NCBI GenBank assembly: GCA_900547835.1
Contig: URIJ01000001.1
Coordinates: forward strand, 1-44,610
Source: an uncultured Collinsella sp.
Lineage (GTDB): Bacteria; Actinomycetota; Coriobacteriia; Coriobacteriales; Coriobacteriaceae
Reading direction: 5' to 3'
DNA: 44,610 nt
Shown here piece by piece: positions 1 to 6,608 of the stretch. Position 1 is the stretch's first letter. Each line of letters begins with the position of its first letter. The translations under genes were made by a program, and so were the position numbers. A model generated the notes under the pieces. The model was given only the letters and a program-made list of their open reading frames with translations. It did no database searches and was not told the origin of the DNA.

Positions 1-261
1 AGCGAGGTCATCAGCCTGATCGGTCGTGGCGAGCCGCGCGAGAACATTGCGCGTGGCGTGATCGAAAGCGTCGTGTCGCGCGTGGCGACTATGGCCGGCC
101 AGGCGGCGGGCGTCCCGTACTATCTGACCGGCGGTCTGTGCGAGAACACCTACGTTGTGGAGCGGCTGGCCGCGCTGCTGGGGTCGCCGGTTACCACCTC
201 GCCCCAGGCTCGCTTTGCCGGTGCCATCGGTGCGGCGATTCGCGCACAGGCGCTCATGTAA
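1..261 (+). CDS. acyl-CoA dehydratase activase-like ATPase (BadF/BadG/HgdC family), C-terminal end only
   Basis: The reading frame is open from the first base and stops with TAA at 259-261, so only the last 86 residues are present. The tail carries YYLTGGLCENTYVVERLA followed by a Gly/Ala-rich end (FAGAIGAAIRA). That is the usual C-terminal pattern of the BadF/BadG/HgdC ASKHA-fold ATPases that activate 2-hydroxyacyl-CoA dehydratases by ATP-driven electron transfer to a [4Fe-4S] centre. It lies 83 bp upstream of selD on the same strand. Such activases are sometimes found beside selD/yedF genes, so it may share their transcript. Substrate and partner cannot be told from this fragment. The family call rests on a short conserved end, so it is fairly sure as a family and unsure as a function. 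Confidence 0.7.
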   Translation, partial: SEVISLIGRGEPRENIARGVIESVVSRVATMAGQAAGVPYYLTGGLCENTYVVERLAALLGSPVTTSPQARFAGAIGAAIRAQALM

Positions 262-344
262 GGGGCGGTGTCATTCGCCGTCCGCTCTCGGCGCCGCCAT
301 GCGTATACTGGGAGGAACTGATTGACCTACGAGAGGAGGAATCG

Positions 345-1394
345 ATGGCTGACGATGTTATTAAGCTCACGCAGATGACCGCTGCCTCTGGTTGAGCTGC
401 TAAGTTGGCTCCTGGAGCCCTCGCCCAGGTCCTGGGCGATTTACCCAATGTGCATAACGACAACTTGCTCGTGGGGTTCGATACCTCCGACGATGCGAGC
501 GTCTTCCGCGTAGGGGAGAACCTGGGGCTCGTGCAGTCCATCGACTTCTTCCCACCGATGGTCGACGACCCGTTCCTCTTTGGCCAGATCGCCGCGGCCA
601 ACTCGCTGTCGGACATCTACGCCATGGGCGGGCGGCCGAGCCATGCCATGAACCTGCTGTGCATTCCCAGTTGCCTGGGCGTCGAGGTCGCAGGTCAGAT
701 TCTGGCGGGCGGCGCCGACAAGTGCGTCGAGGCGGGTTGCTCCATCGCGGGCGGCCACACCATCAACGACGACGAGCCCAAGTACGGCCTGTCCGTGAGC
801 GGCTTTGTCGCGCTCGACCGCATGCTCGCCAACAGCGGTGCATGCGTGGGCGATGTCCTGCTGCTGACCAAGGCGGTTGGCTCGGGCATCATCACCACAG
901 CCATCAAGGGCGAGCTCATCGAGCAGGACGAGGCCGCAGCCATGTTTGACTCGATGTGCACCCTCAACGAGGCGCCGATTCGTCTGGCCGAGGGACTTGA
1001 GCTTCACGGCTGCACCGATGTCACGGGCTTTGGCCTGATCGGGCACGCGTGCGAGATGGCCGAGGGCTCGGGCGTGCAGGCTGAGCTTGCGTCGGGAGCG
1101 GTACCGCTCTTTGATCAGGTGCTCGACATGGCGCGCCTGGGCATTATCCCCGCGGGCTCCTACCGCAACCAGGACTTCTTTGGCCCGCGTGTAGCTGCCG
1201 ACGATGACCTGGAGCCGGGCATGCTGGATGCGCTGTACGATCCGCAGACCTCGGGCGGCTTGCTCATTGCGGCGCCTGCTGCCGATGTGGATGAGCTTGC
1301 GCGCCGTCTGCATGCCGAGGATCGCATCGCCGCCGTTATCGGTCGCGTGTGCGAGGCGGTGCCGGGCGGTCCTGCCGTCCACGTTGTCCGTTAA
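345..1394 (+). CDS. selD: selenide, water dikinase (selenophosphate synthetase), selenocysteine-containing
   Basis: Makes selenophosphate from selenide and ATP, the selenium donor for Sec-tRNA and for selenium-modified cofactors. The ATG at 345 follows a strong RBS (GAGAGGAGG, 331-339). The frame then meets TGA at 393-395 as codon 17, in the context ASG-UGA-AAKLAPGAL, exactly where the catalytic Cys/Sec of SelD sits (Cys17 in E. coli). The next residue of the usual Cys/Sec-x-x-Lys core is also present. Beyond the TGA the frame runs unbroken for 333 codons with normal SelD sequence (VGFDTSDDASVF, AGGHTINDDEPKYG, DVTGFGLIGHACEMA, YDPQTSGGLL), giving 349 residues, the normal length. A caller that stops at TGA would start at the TTG at 405 and lose the active site. 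First gene of the selD-yedF-DUF3343-desulfurase run. Reading of the UGA would depend on the product itself, which suggests feedback. Confidence 0.96.
396..438 (+). promoter_or_regulatory. candidate bacterial SECIS region of selD
   Basis: Two perfect short hairpins follow the UGA at 393-395. The nearer is GGCTC-CTG-GAGCC (407-419). The farther has 7-bp arms CGCCCAG (422-428) and CTGGGCG (432-438) around GTC. The second shows the GGUC-type apex known from the E. coli fdhF SECIS, with 32 nt between UGA and the GG; the first has its loop 16 nt from the UGA. Both distances fall in the range accepted for bacterial SECIS. Which hairpin SelB binds cannot be decided by eye. Confidence 0.6.
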
Positions 1395-1452
1395 CGACAC
1401 GTTTATTGAGCTATGTACCGTTCTAAAACGATTTATTCGAAAGGAATTTACT

Positions 1453-2079
1453 ATGTCTACCAAAATTGAAGTCAATGCCATGGGCGATGCCTGCCCGCTG
1501 CCCGTCGTCAAGACGCTCAAAGCCCTGAAGCAGCTCGATGGCGAGGGCACAGTCGTGACCTCGGTCGATAACGAGACCGCCGTCAAGAACATCTCCAAGA
1601 TGGCGCAGGAGAAGGGCTGCGCGGCCTCGGTCGAGAAGGTTTCTGACGCCGAGTGGCACGTGACCGTGGCGACCTCTGGCGCCGTTGCCGTGGCCGATCC
1701 CGAGCAGGATGGCGCTGCCTTCTGTGATGCCAGCGCCGGCAAGGGCAAGCTCGTCATTTCCGTCTACACCGACTGCATGGGCCGTGGCGACGACGAGCTG
1801 GGCCACAAGCTCATGAAGGCGTTTATCTTCGCCGTGACGCAGCAGGAGGAGCTGCCCGCGACCATGCTGTTCTACAACGGCGGCGCCAAGCTCACTGTCG
1901 AGGGCTCACCGGTACTCGACGACCTGAAGGGTCTGGCCGAGCAGGGTGTCGAGATCCTTACCTGTGGTACCTGCCTCGACCACTATGGCATTAAAGACCA
2001 GCTTGCTGTGGGCGAGGTCACCAACATGTACGTGATTGTGGAGAAGATGGAGCAGGCCGTGCGCGTCGTGCGCCCGTAG
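1453..2079 (+). CDS. yedF: YedF-type selenium-metabolism sulfurtransferase-like protein
   Basis: A 208-residue cytoplasmic protein with two domains. Residues 1-75 are a TusA-like domain with the conserved CPxP motif (C14-P-L-P17), the persulfide-carrying cysteine in TusA. Residues about 100-208 are a DsrE-like domain with ISVYTDCMGRGDDELGHKLM and a Cys pair in ILTCGTCLDHYG. Proteins of this fusion type (the YedF family linked to selenium metabolism) regularly sit next to selD. The job is probably sulfur or selenium relay, but no exact reaction is established. The ATG at 1453 follows AAGGAA at 1441-1446, and the longer open frame upstream overlaps selD in another frame, so this start is preferred. 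The 58-bp gap after selD has no clear terminator, so the two are probably cotranscribed. Confidence 0.9.
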   Translation: MSTKIEVNAMGDACPLPVVKTLKALKQLDGEGTVVTSVDNETAVKNISKMAQEKGCAASVEKVSDAEWHVTVATSGAVAVADPEQDGAAFCDASAGKGKLVISVYTDCMGRGDDELGHKLMKAFIFAVTQQEELPATMLFYNGGAKLTVEGSPVLDDLKGLAEQGVEILTCGTCLDHYGIKDQLAVGEVTNMYVIVEKMEQAVRVVRP

Positions 2080-2098
2080 CGTATTGGTTGGAGTTGCC

Positions 2099-2350
2099 AT
2101 GAGGGAGAAGCGCCCGGCGCTTGTCATCACGTTTCCCACCACGGCGGCCGCCATGGGGTGCGAGACCCTATGCATCGAGCGCGGACTTCCCGGGCGCACG
2201 ATTCCCGTGCCCGGGGAGGTCGCTGCCGGCTGCGGCTTGGCGTGGAAGGCGCTGCCTTCGGATGAGGGCCTGCTGCGCGGCGAGCTTTCCGCGGCGGGCG
2301 TCCCCACCGAGAGTTTTACGGTGATCGACATGTGGGAGGTCGTGCGATGA
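2099..2350 (+). CDS. DUF3343 family protein (putative Se/S carrier-like)
   Basis: A small 83-residue protein. The ATG at 2099 follows GGAG at 2090-2093. It shows the DUF3343 pattern: an N-terminal beta strand (PALVITFPTTAAAMGCE), then LPGRTIPVPGEVAAGCGLAW, where the AGCG Cys is the conserved residue. The family is known mostly by context, occurring with selD, yedF and labile-selenium molybdenum enzymes; a role in carrying selenium or sulfur has been proposed, not shown. It lies 19 bp after yedF, and its TGA overlaps the ATG of the next gene (ATGA), so translation is probably coupled. A second member with a Cys-rich extension lies at 31367-31762 and shares the PG-x-AGCGL-W block. Confidence 0.85.
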   Translation: MREKRPALVITFPTTAAAMGCETLCIERGLPGRTIPVPGEVAAGCGLAWKALPSDEGLLRGELSAAGVPTESFTVIDMWEVVR

Positions 2351-3486
2351 TCTACCTGGATAACGCGGCGACGACCATGTATAAGCCGCAAACGGTCATC
2401 GATGCCGTGACGCAGGCTATGTGCTCGCTCGGCAATGCCGGGCGCGGTGCCACGTCGGGTGCGCTCGATGCGGCGCGTACCATCCACGGCTGCCGCGCCA
2501 AGCTTGCGCGCTTGCTGGGCTGCCCGCGTGCTGACCATGTTTGTTTTACGCCCAACTCCACCGCGGCGCTCAACACCGTCATCAATGGCGTGGTGCGCCC
2601 CGGCGACCGTGTGGTCACAACGGTGCTCGAGCACAACTCCGTGCTGCGTCCGCTCAACCGCCTGGCGGCAGAGCAGGGCGTGACCGTTGAACATGCGGGC
2701 TGTGACGCGAACGGCGTGCTTGACTATGACGAGCTCGAGCGGCTGATCACGCCCGGTACGCGTGCCGTGGTGGTGACGCACGCCTCCAATGTGACCGGCA
2801 ACGCCGTTGATGTTGCACGTGTGGCGGCTGTGGCTCATGCGGCCGGCGCGCTGATTATCGTCGATGCCTCGCAGTCTGCCGGTGCGGCGCGTATCGATAT
2901 GCAGGCCATGGGGCTCGACGTGGTGTGCTTTACCGGCCACAAGGGGCTCATGGGTCCGCAGGGGACCGGCGGCCTGGCCGTGGCAGAGGGTATTGACGTA
3001 GCCCCTTGGGCCATGGGCGGTACGGGCGTGCACAGTTTCGATGCGCTGCAGCCGCTTGAGTGGCCCACGCGCCTTGAGGCGGGCACGCTCAACGGCCACG
3101 GTATCGCCGGCCTTTCCGCTGGTCTCGACTTTATCGAGGCCCAGGGTGGGGTCGAGGCGATTGCTGCCCACGAGCGTGCGCTCGCTGATCGCTTCCTTGC
3201 CGGTGTGCGCAAGATTCCGGGGATTAAGCTCTACGGTGCCTTTGACCAGTCGACGCACTCTGCGATCGTGTCGCTCAACGTGGGCGATATCGACTCTGCC
3301 GAGATCTCGGATGCGCTCATGCAAGGGTGGGGGATTGCGACGCGCCCCGGCGCCCATTGCGCCCCGCTCATGCACCGTGCGCTGGGGACCGAGCGCCAGG
3401 GCGTCGTCCGCTTCTCATTTGGGTATTTCAACACGACCGAAGAAGTCGACACGGCTATCGATGCTCTGTGCGATTTAGCCTGCTAA
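2347..3486 (+). CDS. aminotransferase class V, cysteine desulfurase/selenocysteine lyase-like
   Basis: A 379-residue PLP enzyme starting MIYLDNAATTMYKP, the classical NifS/CsdA opening. The PLP lysine is K199 in FTGHKGLMGPQGTGG. The catalytic cysteine is C338 in RPGAHCAPLMH, where the persulfide would form. SAGAARIDMQAMGLD and EAGTLNGHGIAGLSAGLDF are further family blocks. It probably mobilises sulfur or selenium from cysteine or selenocysteine. Its place behind selD, yedF and DUF3343 argues that it feeds the selenium pathway rather than general Fe-S assembly. Its start overlaps the upstream stop by 4 bp. A strong hairpin terminator follows at 3510, which ends the operon. Family is certain; substrate preference is inferred from context. 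Confidence 0.9.
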   Translation: MIYLDNAATTMYKPQTVIDAVTQAMCSLGNAGRGATSGALDAARTIHGCRAKLARLLGCPRADHVCFTPNSTAALNTVINGVVRPGDRVVTTVLEHNSVLRPLNRLAAEQGVTVEHAGCDANGVLDYDELERLITPGTRAVVVTHASNVTGNAVDVARVAAVAHAAGALIIVDASQSAGAARIDMQAMGLDVVCFTGHKGLMGPQGTGGLAVAEGIDVAPWAMGGTGVHSFDALQPLEWPTRLEAGTLNGHGIAGLSAGLDFIEAQGGVEAIAAHERALADRFLAGVRKIPGIKLYGAFDQSTHSAIVSLNVGDIDSAEISDALMQGWGIATRPGAHCAPLMHRALGTERQGVVRFSFGYFNTTEEVDTAIDALCDLAC

Positions 3487-3509
3487 AGCTGCTAGAGCGT
3501 ATATACTTG

Positions 3510-3540
3510 CGGGACGGGTGTTTTTGCCCGTCCCGTTTTT
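3510..3540 (+). terminator. rho-independent terminator of the selD operon
   Basis: A perfect 9-bp stem CGGGACGGG (3510-3518) and CCCGTCCCG (3527-3535) around an 8-nt loop is followed by TTTTTGTTT. It lies 24 bp after the desulfurase stop codon and 23 bp before the next RBS. Confidence 0.88.
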
Positions 3541-3563
3541 GTTTCGACCTGAAAGGTGTGTCT

Positions 3564-4922
3564 ATGGCCTCATCCGCGCCGCGCGGTCTGCGCTCCGACC
3601 ATGTCGTCACCGTCGGCATCGCCCTGTTCTCGATGCTCTTTGGCGCCGGCAACCTCATTATTCCACCACTGCTGGCGCTGCAGGCAGGTTCTGCCACGCC
3701 GGTCGCCATGCTCGGCTTTCTCATCGCCGCCATCGGCCTGCCCGTCATGGGCTTTATCGCCGTGGCGCTTGCCGGAACGGCGCGCGAGCTTGCCGGCCGC
3801 GCGCACCCCAAGTTCGGTGAGTTCTTTGTCGCGGCGGTCTATTTAGCGATCGGCCCGTGCCTGGCCATTCCGCGTACGAGCTCCACGGCCTTCGAGATGC
3901 TGGTGCCGCTGCTGCCCGAGGGCGTCTCGCTTGGCACGGCTCGCCTAGTGTTTGCCGTTGGCTTCTTTGTCGTCGCGTTTGCGCTCACGCTGCGTCCGGG
4001 CGTCATCACGCGCGTGCTCGGCCGCATTACGGGCCCCGCGCTCATTGCGCTCATCGTGCTGGTCGTGGGTGCCGCCGTGATCTCGCCGCTGGGACCGGCT
4101 GCCGCCCCGCAAGCTCCCTATGATGCCGGTGCTGCCGTGCAGGGCTTCTTGACCGGCTACCAGACCATGGACCTGCTTGCGTCGCTCGCCTTTGGCATTA
4201 TCATCGCCGAGACCATTCACGAGCTGGGCGTGACCGACGACAAGCGCGTCGCTTTTGAAATTTCGCGCTCCGGTGTGATCGCCGGCGTGCTCATGGCCAT
4301 CATCTATTGCGGCTTGGCCCTTGCCGGCATGCAGCTCGGCACCGTGATGCCCGACGCCACCAATGGCGCTGCCATCCTTGCTCGCTCGGCCTCCATGCAC
4401 TTTGGCCTTGCCGGCACGGTCGTGGTCTTCGCAATCTTCTTCCTCGCCTGCATGAACGTGTGCATCGGCCTCATCAGCTGCTGCTCGCGCTACTTCTGCG
4501 AAACGTATGTGGTCGAAGGGGGAGCGGAGGCCTCTGAGGAGGCCATGCGCCGTCCCTTTGCGGTTCTCGCCTTTGTGTTCGCAACGTTTTCGTGCGTGCT
4601 CTCCAATGTGGGCCTCGACGTGATCCTTATGTTCTCGGTGCCCATGCTCAACGCCTTGTATCCCGTCGCCATCGTGCTGGTCCTCATGGGTTTGGTACAC
4701 GGTTTTTGCGACGCAAATCCGCAGGTGTGGGTGTGGGTCGGCGGCGTGGTCGCCGTGCAGAGTGTGATCACCTCGGTCCGCGATGCGTTCTTTGTGGGCA
4801 CGTGGCTGCCGTTTGATGTTCTTCCGCTGGCGGATATCGGTGCCGCGTGGGCGCCGGTTGCCGTGGTTGCCTTTGTGATCGGTCTGCTCCATAGTCGTTT
4901 TGTCGCACATTCGAGGAGCTAG
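3564..4922 (+). CDS. brnQ: branched-chain amino acid transport system II carrier protein
   Basis: A 452-residue, strongly hydrophobic membrane protein of the LIVCS family, which imports Leu, Ile and Val with Na+ or H+. Near the N-terminus it has the family signature VGIALFSMLFGAGNLIIPP, and later GPCLAIPRTSSTAFEM, the two BrnQ blocks. About twelve membrane spans are expected and enough hydrophobic stretches are visible. The ATG at 3564 follows GAAAGGTG at 3551-3558; the frame is open further upstream, but that part overlaps the terminator and the previous gene. It stands alone: a terminator lies before it and a tRNA promoter after it. No regulatory leader is seen. Confidence 0.93.
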   Translation: MASSAPRGLRSDHVVTVGIALFSMLFGAGNLIIPPLLALQAGSATPVAMLGFLIAAIGLPVMGFIAVALAGTARELAGRAHPKFGEFFVAAVYLAIGPCLAIPRTSSTAFEMLVPLLPEGVSLGTARLVFAVGFFVVAFALTLRPGVITRVLGRITGPALIALIVLVVGAAVISPLGPAAAPQAPYDAGAAVQGFLTGYQTMDLLASLAFGIIIAETIHELGVTDDKRVAFEISRSGVIAGVLMAIIYCGLALAGMQLGTVMPDATNGAAILARSASMHFGLAGTVVVFAIFFLACMNVCIGLISCCSRYFCETYVVEGGAEASEEAMRRPFAVLAFVFATFSCVLSNVGLDVILMFSVPMLNALYPVAIVLVLMGLVHGFCDANPQVWVWVGGVVAVQSVITSVRDAFFVGTWLPFDVLPLADIGAAWAPVAVVAFVIGLLHSRFVAHSRS

Positions 4923-4933
4923 GGTTTCTGCGC

Positions 4934-4962
4934 TTGCACAGGCGGGGAGTCTCCCCTATAAT
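4934..4962 (+). promoter_or_regulatory. sigma70-type promoter for the tRNA-Pro/tRNA-Gly pair
   Basis: TTGCAC (4934-4939) and a perfect TATAAT (4957-4962) are spaced by 17 bp, with the tRNA beginning about 50 bp downstream. The spacer holds a small palindrome GGGGAG-T-CTCCCC (4944-4956), ending just before the -10 box. Whether that palindrome regulates the promoter is unknown. Confidence 0.82.
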
Positions 4963-5013
4963 TTCCTTCGCTTTGGGACACGCAAGGTTTAGACCTTAGC
5001 TGCTCAACACCTT

Positions 5014-5090
5014 CGGGACGTGGCGCAGTTTGGTAGCGCGCCTGCTTTGGGAGCAGGATGTCGCAGGTTCAAATCCTGTCGTCCCGACCA
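5014..5090 (+). tRNA. tRNA-Pro (anticodon TGG)
   Basis: A 77-nt cloverleaf including an encoded CCA. The acceptor stem is CGGGACG (5014-5020) with CGTCCCG before ACCA. The anticodon arm is CCTGC-TTTGGGA-GCAGG with TGG at 5048-5050. The T arm CAGG-TTCAAAT-CCTG is intact. It reads CCN proline codons and lies 6 bp before tRNA-Gly in the same transcript. Confidence 0.97.
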
Positions 5091-5096
5091 TATCTT

Positions 5097-5170
5097 GCGG
5101 GCGTAGTTCAATGGTAGAACCCCAGCCTTCCAAGCTGATGACGCGGGTTCGATTCCCGTCGCCCGCTCCA
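5097..5170 (+). tRNA. tRNA-Gly (anticodon TCC)
   Basis: A 74-nt cloverleaf with encoded CCA. The acceptor stem is GCGGGCG (5097-5103) with CGCCCGC (5160-5166). The anticodon loop is CTTCCAA with anticodon TCC, reading GGA and GGG. The T loop TTCGATT is normal. A terminator follows 12 bp later. Confidence 0.97.
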
Positions 5171-5182
5171 TAGGATATCTTT

Positions 5183-5218
5183 AACGGCTTTGGCTCCTTT
5201 TGGTGCCAGAGCCGTTTT
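5183..5218 (+). terminator. terminator after tRNA-Gly
   Basis: A 12-bp stem, AACGGCTTTGGC (5183-5194) with GCCAGAGCCGTT (5205-5216) and one mismatch, is followed by a short T run (5215-5218). Confidence 0.8.
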
Positions 5219-5251
5219 CATATACATGCCGGGGACCCCACATCCCCTCCT

Positions 5252-5320
5252 AAGTTGCGGTGAAATAGTTCCTGGATTAGCCGCAAAAGCTGTTATCCAG
5301 GAACTATTTCACCGCAACTT
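5252..5320. repeat. 69-bp palindromic repeat, copy A
   Basis: A perfect inverted repeat with 26-bp arms (5252-5277 and 5295-5320) around a 17-nt centre. The arms begin AAGTTGCGGTGAAATAGTTC and read the same on both strands. Copies B (split by an IS, 6563-6608 plus 7911-7933) and C (30343-30411) share the outer 23 bp or so, while the central parts differ completely. All three span 69 bp once the IS is removed. No T run follows, so it is not a standard terminator. It lies between the tRNA terminator and the 3' end of the - strand gene at 5383. Confidence 0.93.
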
Positions 5321-5382
5321 ATTGAGGCCGAGCGGGCTGGGTCGATGATGGGTTCTGTTGTCGAGAAGATGAAGACAGCCGG

Positions 5383-6378
5383 TCAGGAGTCTGCGTAGGG
5401 TTTTGTGGTTGGTATACCGTAGCCGCGCATCATGGAGCCGAACGCTTTGACATCGTAGGTGTCTGAGAGCTTGAAATGAATGACGTTGTGGCCCATGGCA
5501 CGCAGGTTCGTGTCGCGCATGAGGGCAGCTCGATAGGTTTTTGCCGCAGTATGTTCCGGATCATTTTGGGCATCGTCCTCAAACTTGCCTAGTCCATGCA
5601 GCTCAGCCAGCATCCAAGAGCCGTTTGGCATCTGCCAGCCGTAATCTGCCAAATAATAGCCGGCGTTTCCCGGTCGAGTGATTTCAACCTGAAGTTCGGG
5701 AGCGGCAACTCCCGCCAGAATCATTGCCGCCCGTGCTTCGGATTCTCCACCGTTATCCGATCTGCCATCCATGTGTTCAAAAACGTCAAATGCGCGCGCG
5801 ATGCCGTGCAGTCCGCGGCAGTTCCTTTGTGCATATGCACGCAATTCTTCACGCTCGACACCGTACTCACGAGCCAACCCGTCGACATAGCCTAGTGCAT
5901 ATCGAAAAGCGTTAGTTCGGGCGATGTCGACCACCGTGCGATATGGATTCGTTAACGTAAAAGGACCGAGCTGCCATACGTCGCCCGGCCGCCAGCGTCG
6001 GTATTCAACGAATTCGTACATATCGCGTCTGGTGGAACGCGGCAACAGCACTTGCACCTTGTCGAGAAGCGAATATGCAGAACCGATGCCATAGAGCAGT
6101 GCCGCCGTTGCTCCACAAAACACGGCATTCGGTTCAACGACCGCAATAGCGGATGCCAATTGAAAGATGCGATCTTCGACGCCGAGGTCATTCCAATACG
6201 CGGGATCAGCGTAGACATGGTTGTAGAGTCGAATAATCATCTCTTTTTGCATGAGCGCGTAGGCACAGCGTTCATCCCATTTTTTGGTAGCTACAAACAG
6301 GTGCCCGCCATGATGGGCCTCGAATAACCGGAAGAACAGCTCTAATTGCGGTTTGGTACAGCGTTTATCATGACTCAT
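5383..6378 (-). CDS. AbiEi-like/DUF559-type protein, putative defence or toxin-antitoxin related
   Basis: A 331-residue soluble protein on the - strand. The N-terminal half has a winged-helix-like start and a block (MIIRLYNHVYADPAYW, then TNPYRTVVDIARTNAF) resembling AbiEi-type antitoxin and transcriptional-regulator proteins of Actinobacteria. The C-terminal third looks like a degenerate PD-(D/E)xK nuclease of the DUF559/Vsr type: a Glu in GGESEAR, an Asp in YLADYGW, a Glu in MLAELHGLGKF, then RDTNLRAMGHNVIHF. The start at 6378 has GGGG six bases upstream; the earlier ATG at 6390 has no RBS. It stands alone between two copies of the 69-bp palindrome, with no AbiEii-type toxin partner. The role is inferred from resemblance only; a plain regulator is possible. 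Confidence 0.55.
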   Translation of the reverse strand: MSHDKRCTKPQLELFFRLFEAHHGGHLFVATKKWDERCAYALMQKEMIIRLYNHVYADPAYWNDLGVEDRIFQLASAIAVVEPNAVFCGATAALLYGIGSAYSLLDKVQVLLPRSTRRDMYEFVEYRRWRPGDVWQLGPFTLTNPYRTVVDIARTNAFRYALGYVDGLAREYGVEREELRAYAQRNCRGLHGIARAFDVFEHMDGRSDNGGESEARAAMILAGVAAPELQVEITRPGNAGYYLADYGWQMPNGSWMLAELHGLGKFEDDAQNDPEHTAAKTYRAALMRDTNLRAMGHNVIHFKLSDTYDVKAFGSMMRGYGIPTTKPYADS

Positions 6379-6562
6379 TTTCGACCCCATGGTCTCGAGG
6401 GGGAGTGAATGACACTACGCTATCCCATATTTGGCCCGCCTGACCTTGCCATGAACTGACCAAAAGCTTGACGGGGCAGGTCAGAGTCATGAGTCGTAGC
6501 CAAACATATCGGCAAACGGTTGATTAGTGCCCCTCGGCGGCACTAAAAACCACCCTTACAGA

Positions 6563-6608
6563 AAGTTGCGGTGGAATAGTTCCTGAAAGGCTCGAATAAG
6601 CCTAAATC
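6563..6608. repeat. 69-bp palindromic repeat, copy B, left part (interrupted by IS)
   Basis: The left arm AAGTTGCGGTGGAATAGTTC plus CTG (6563-6585) is followed by 23 bp of centre ending in ATC. The matching right arm is at 7911-7933, on the other side of the IS. Joining 6608 to 7911 restores a 69-bp palindrome with one mismatch in 23-bp arms. The 6379-6562 stretch upstream holds no gene. It has only an imperfect hairpin (CTGACCTTGCC at 6440 with GGCAGGTCAG at 6475) and presumably the promoter of the - strand gene. Confidence 0.9.

Noticed and set aside
393..395. Stop codon splitting selD, as a pseudogene or a later start at 405
   Set aside because: The TGA is at the catalytic Cys/Sec position, with a strong RBS and family sequence on both sides, and selA/selB/selC are in the same window.
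1395..1452. Internal promoter before yedF
   Set aside because: TTGAGC and TAAAAC are present, but the spacing (12 bp) is wrong.
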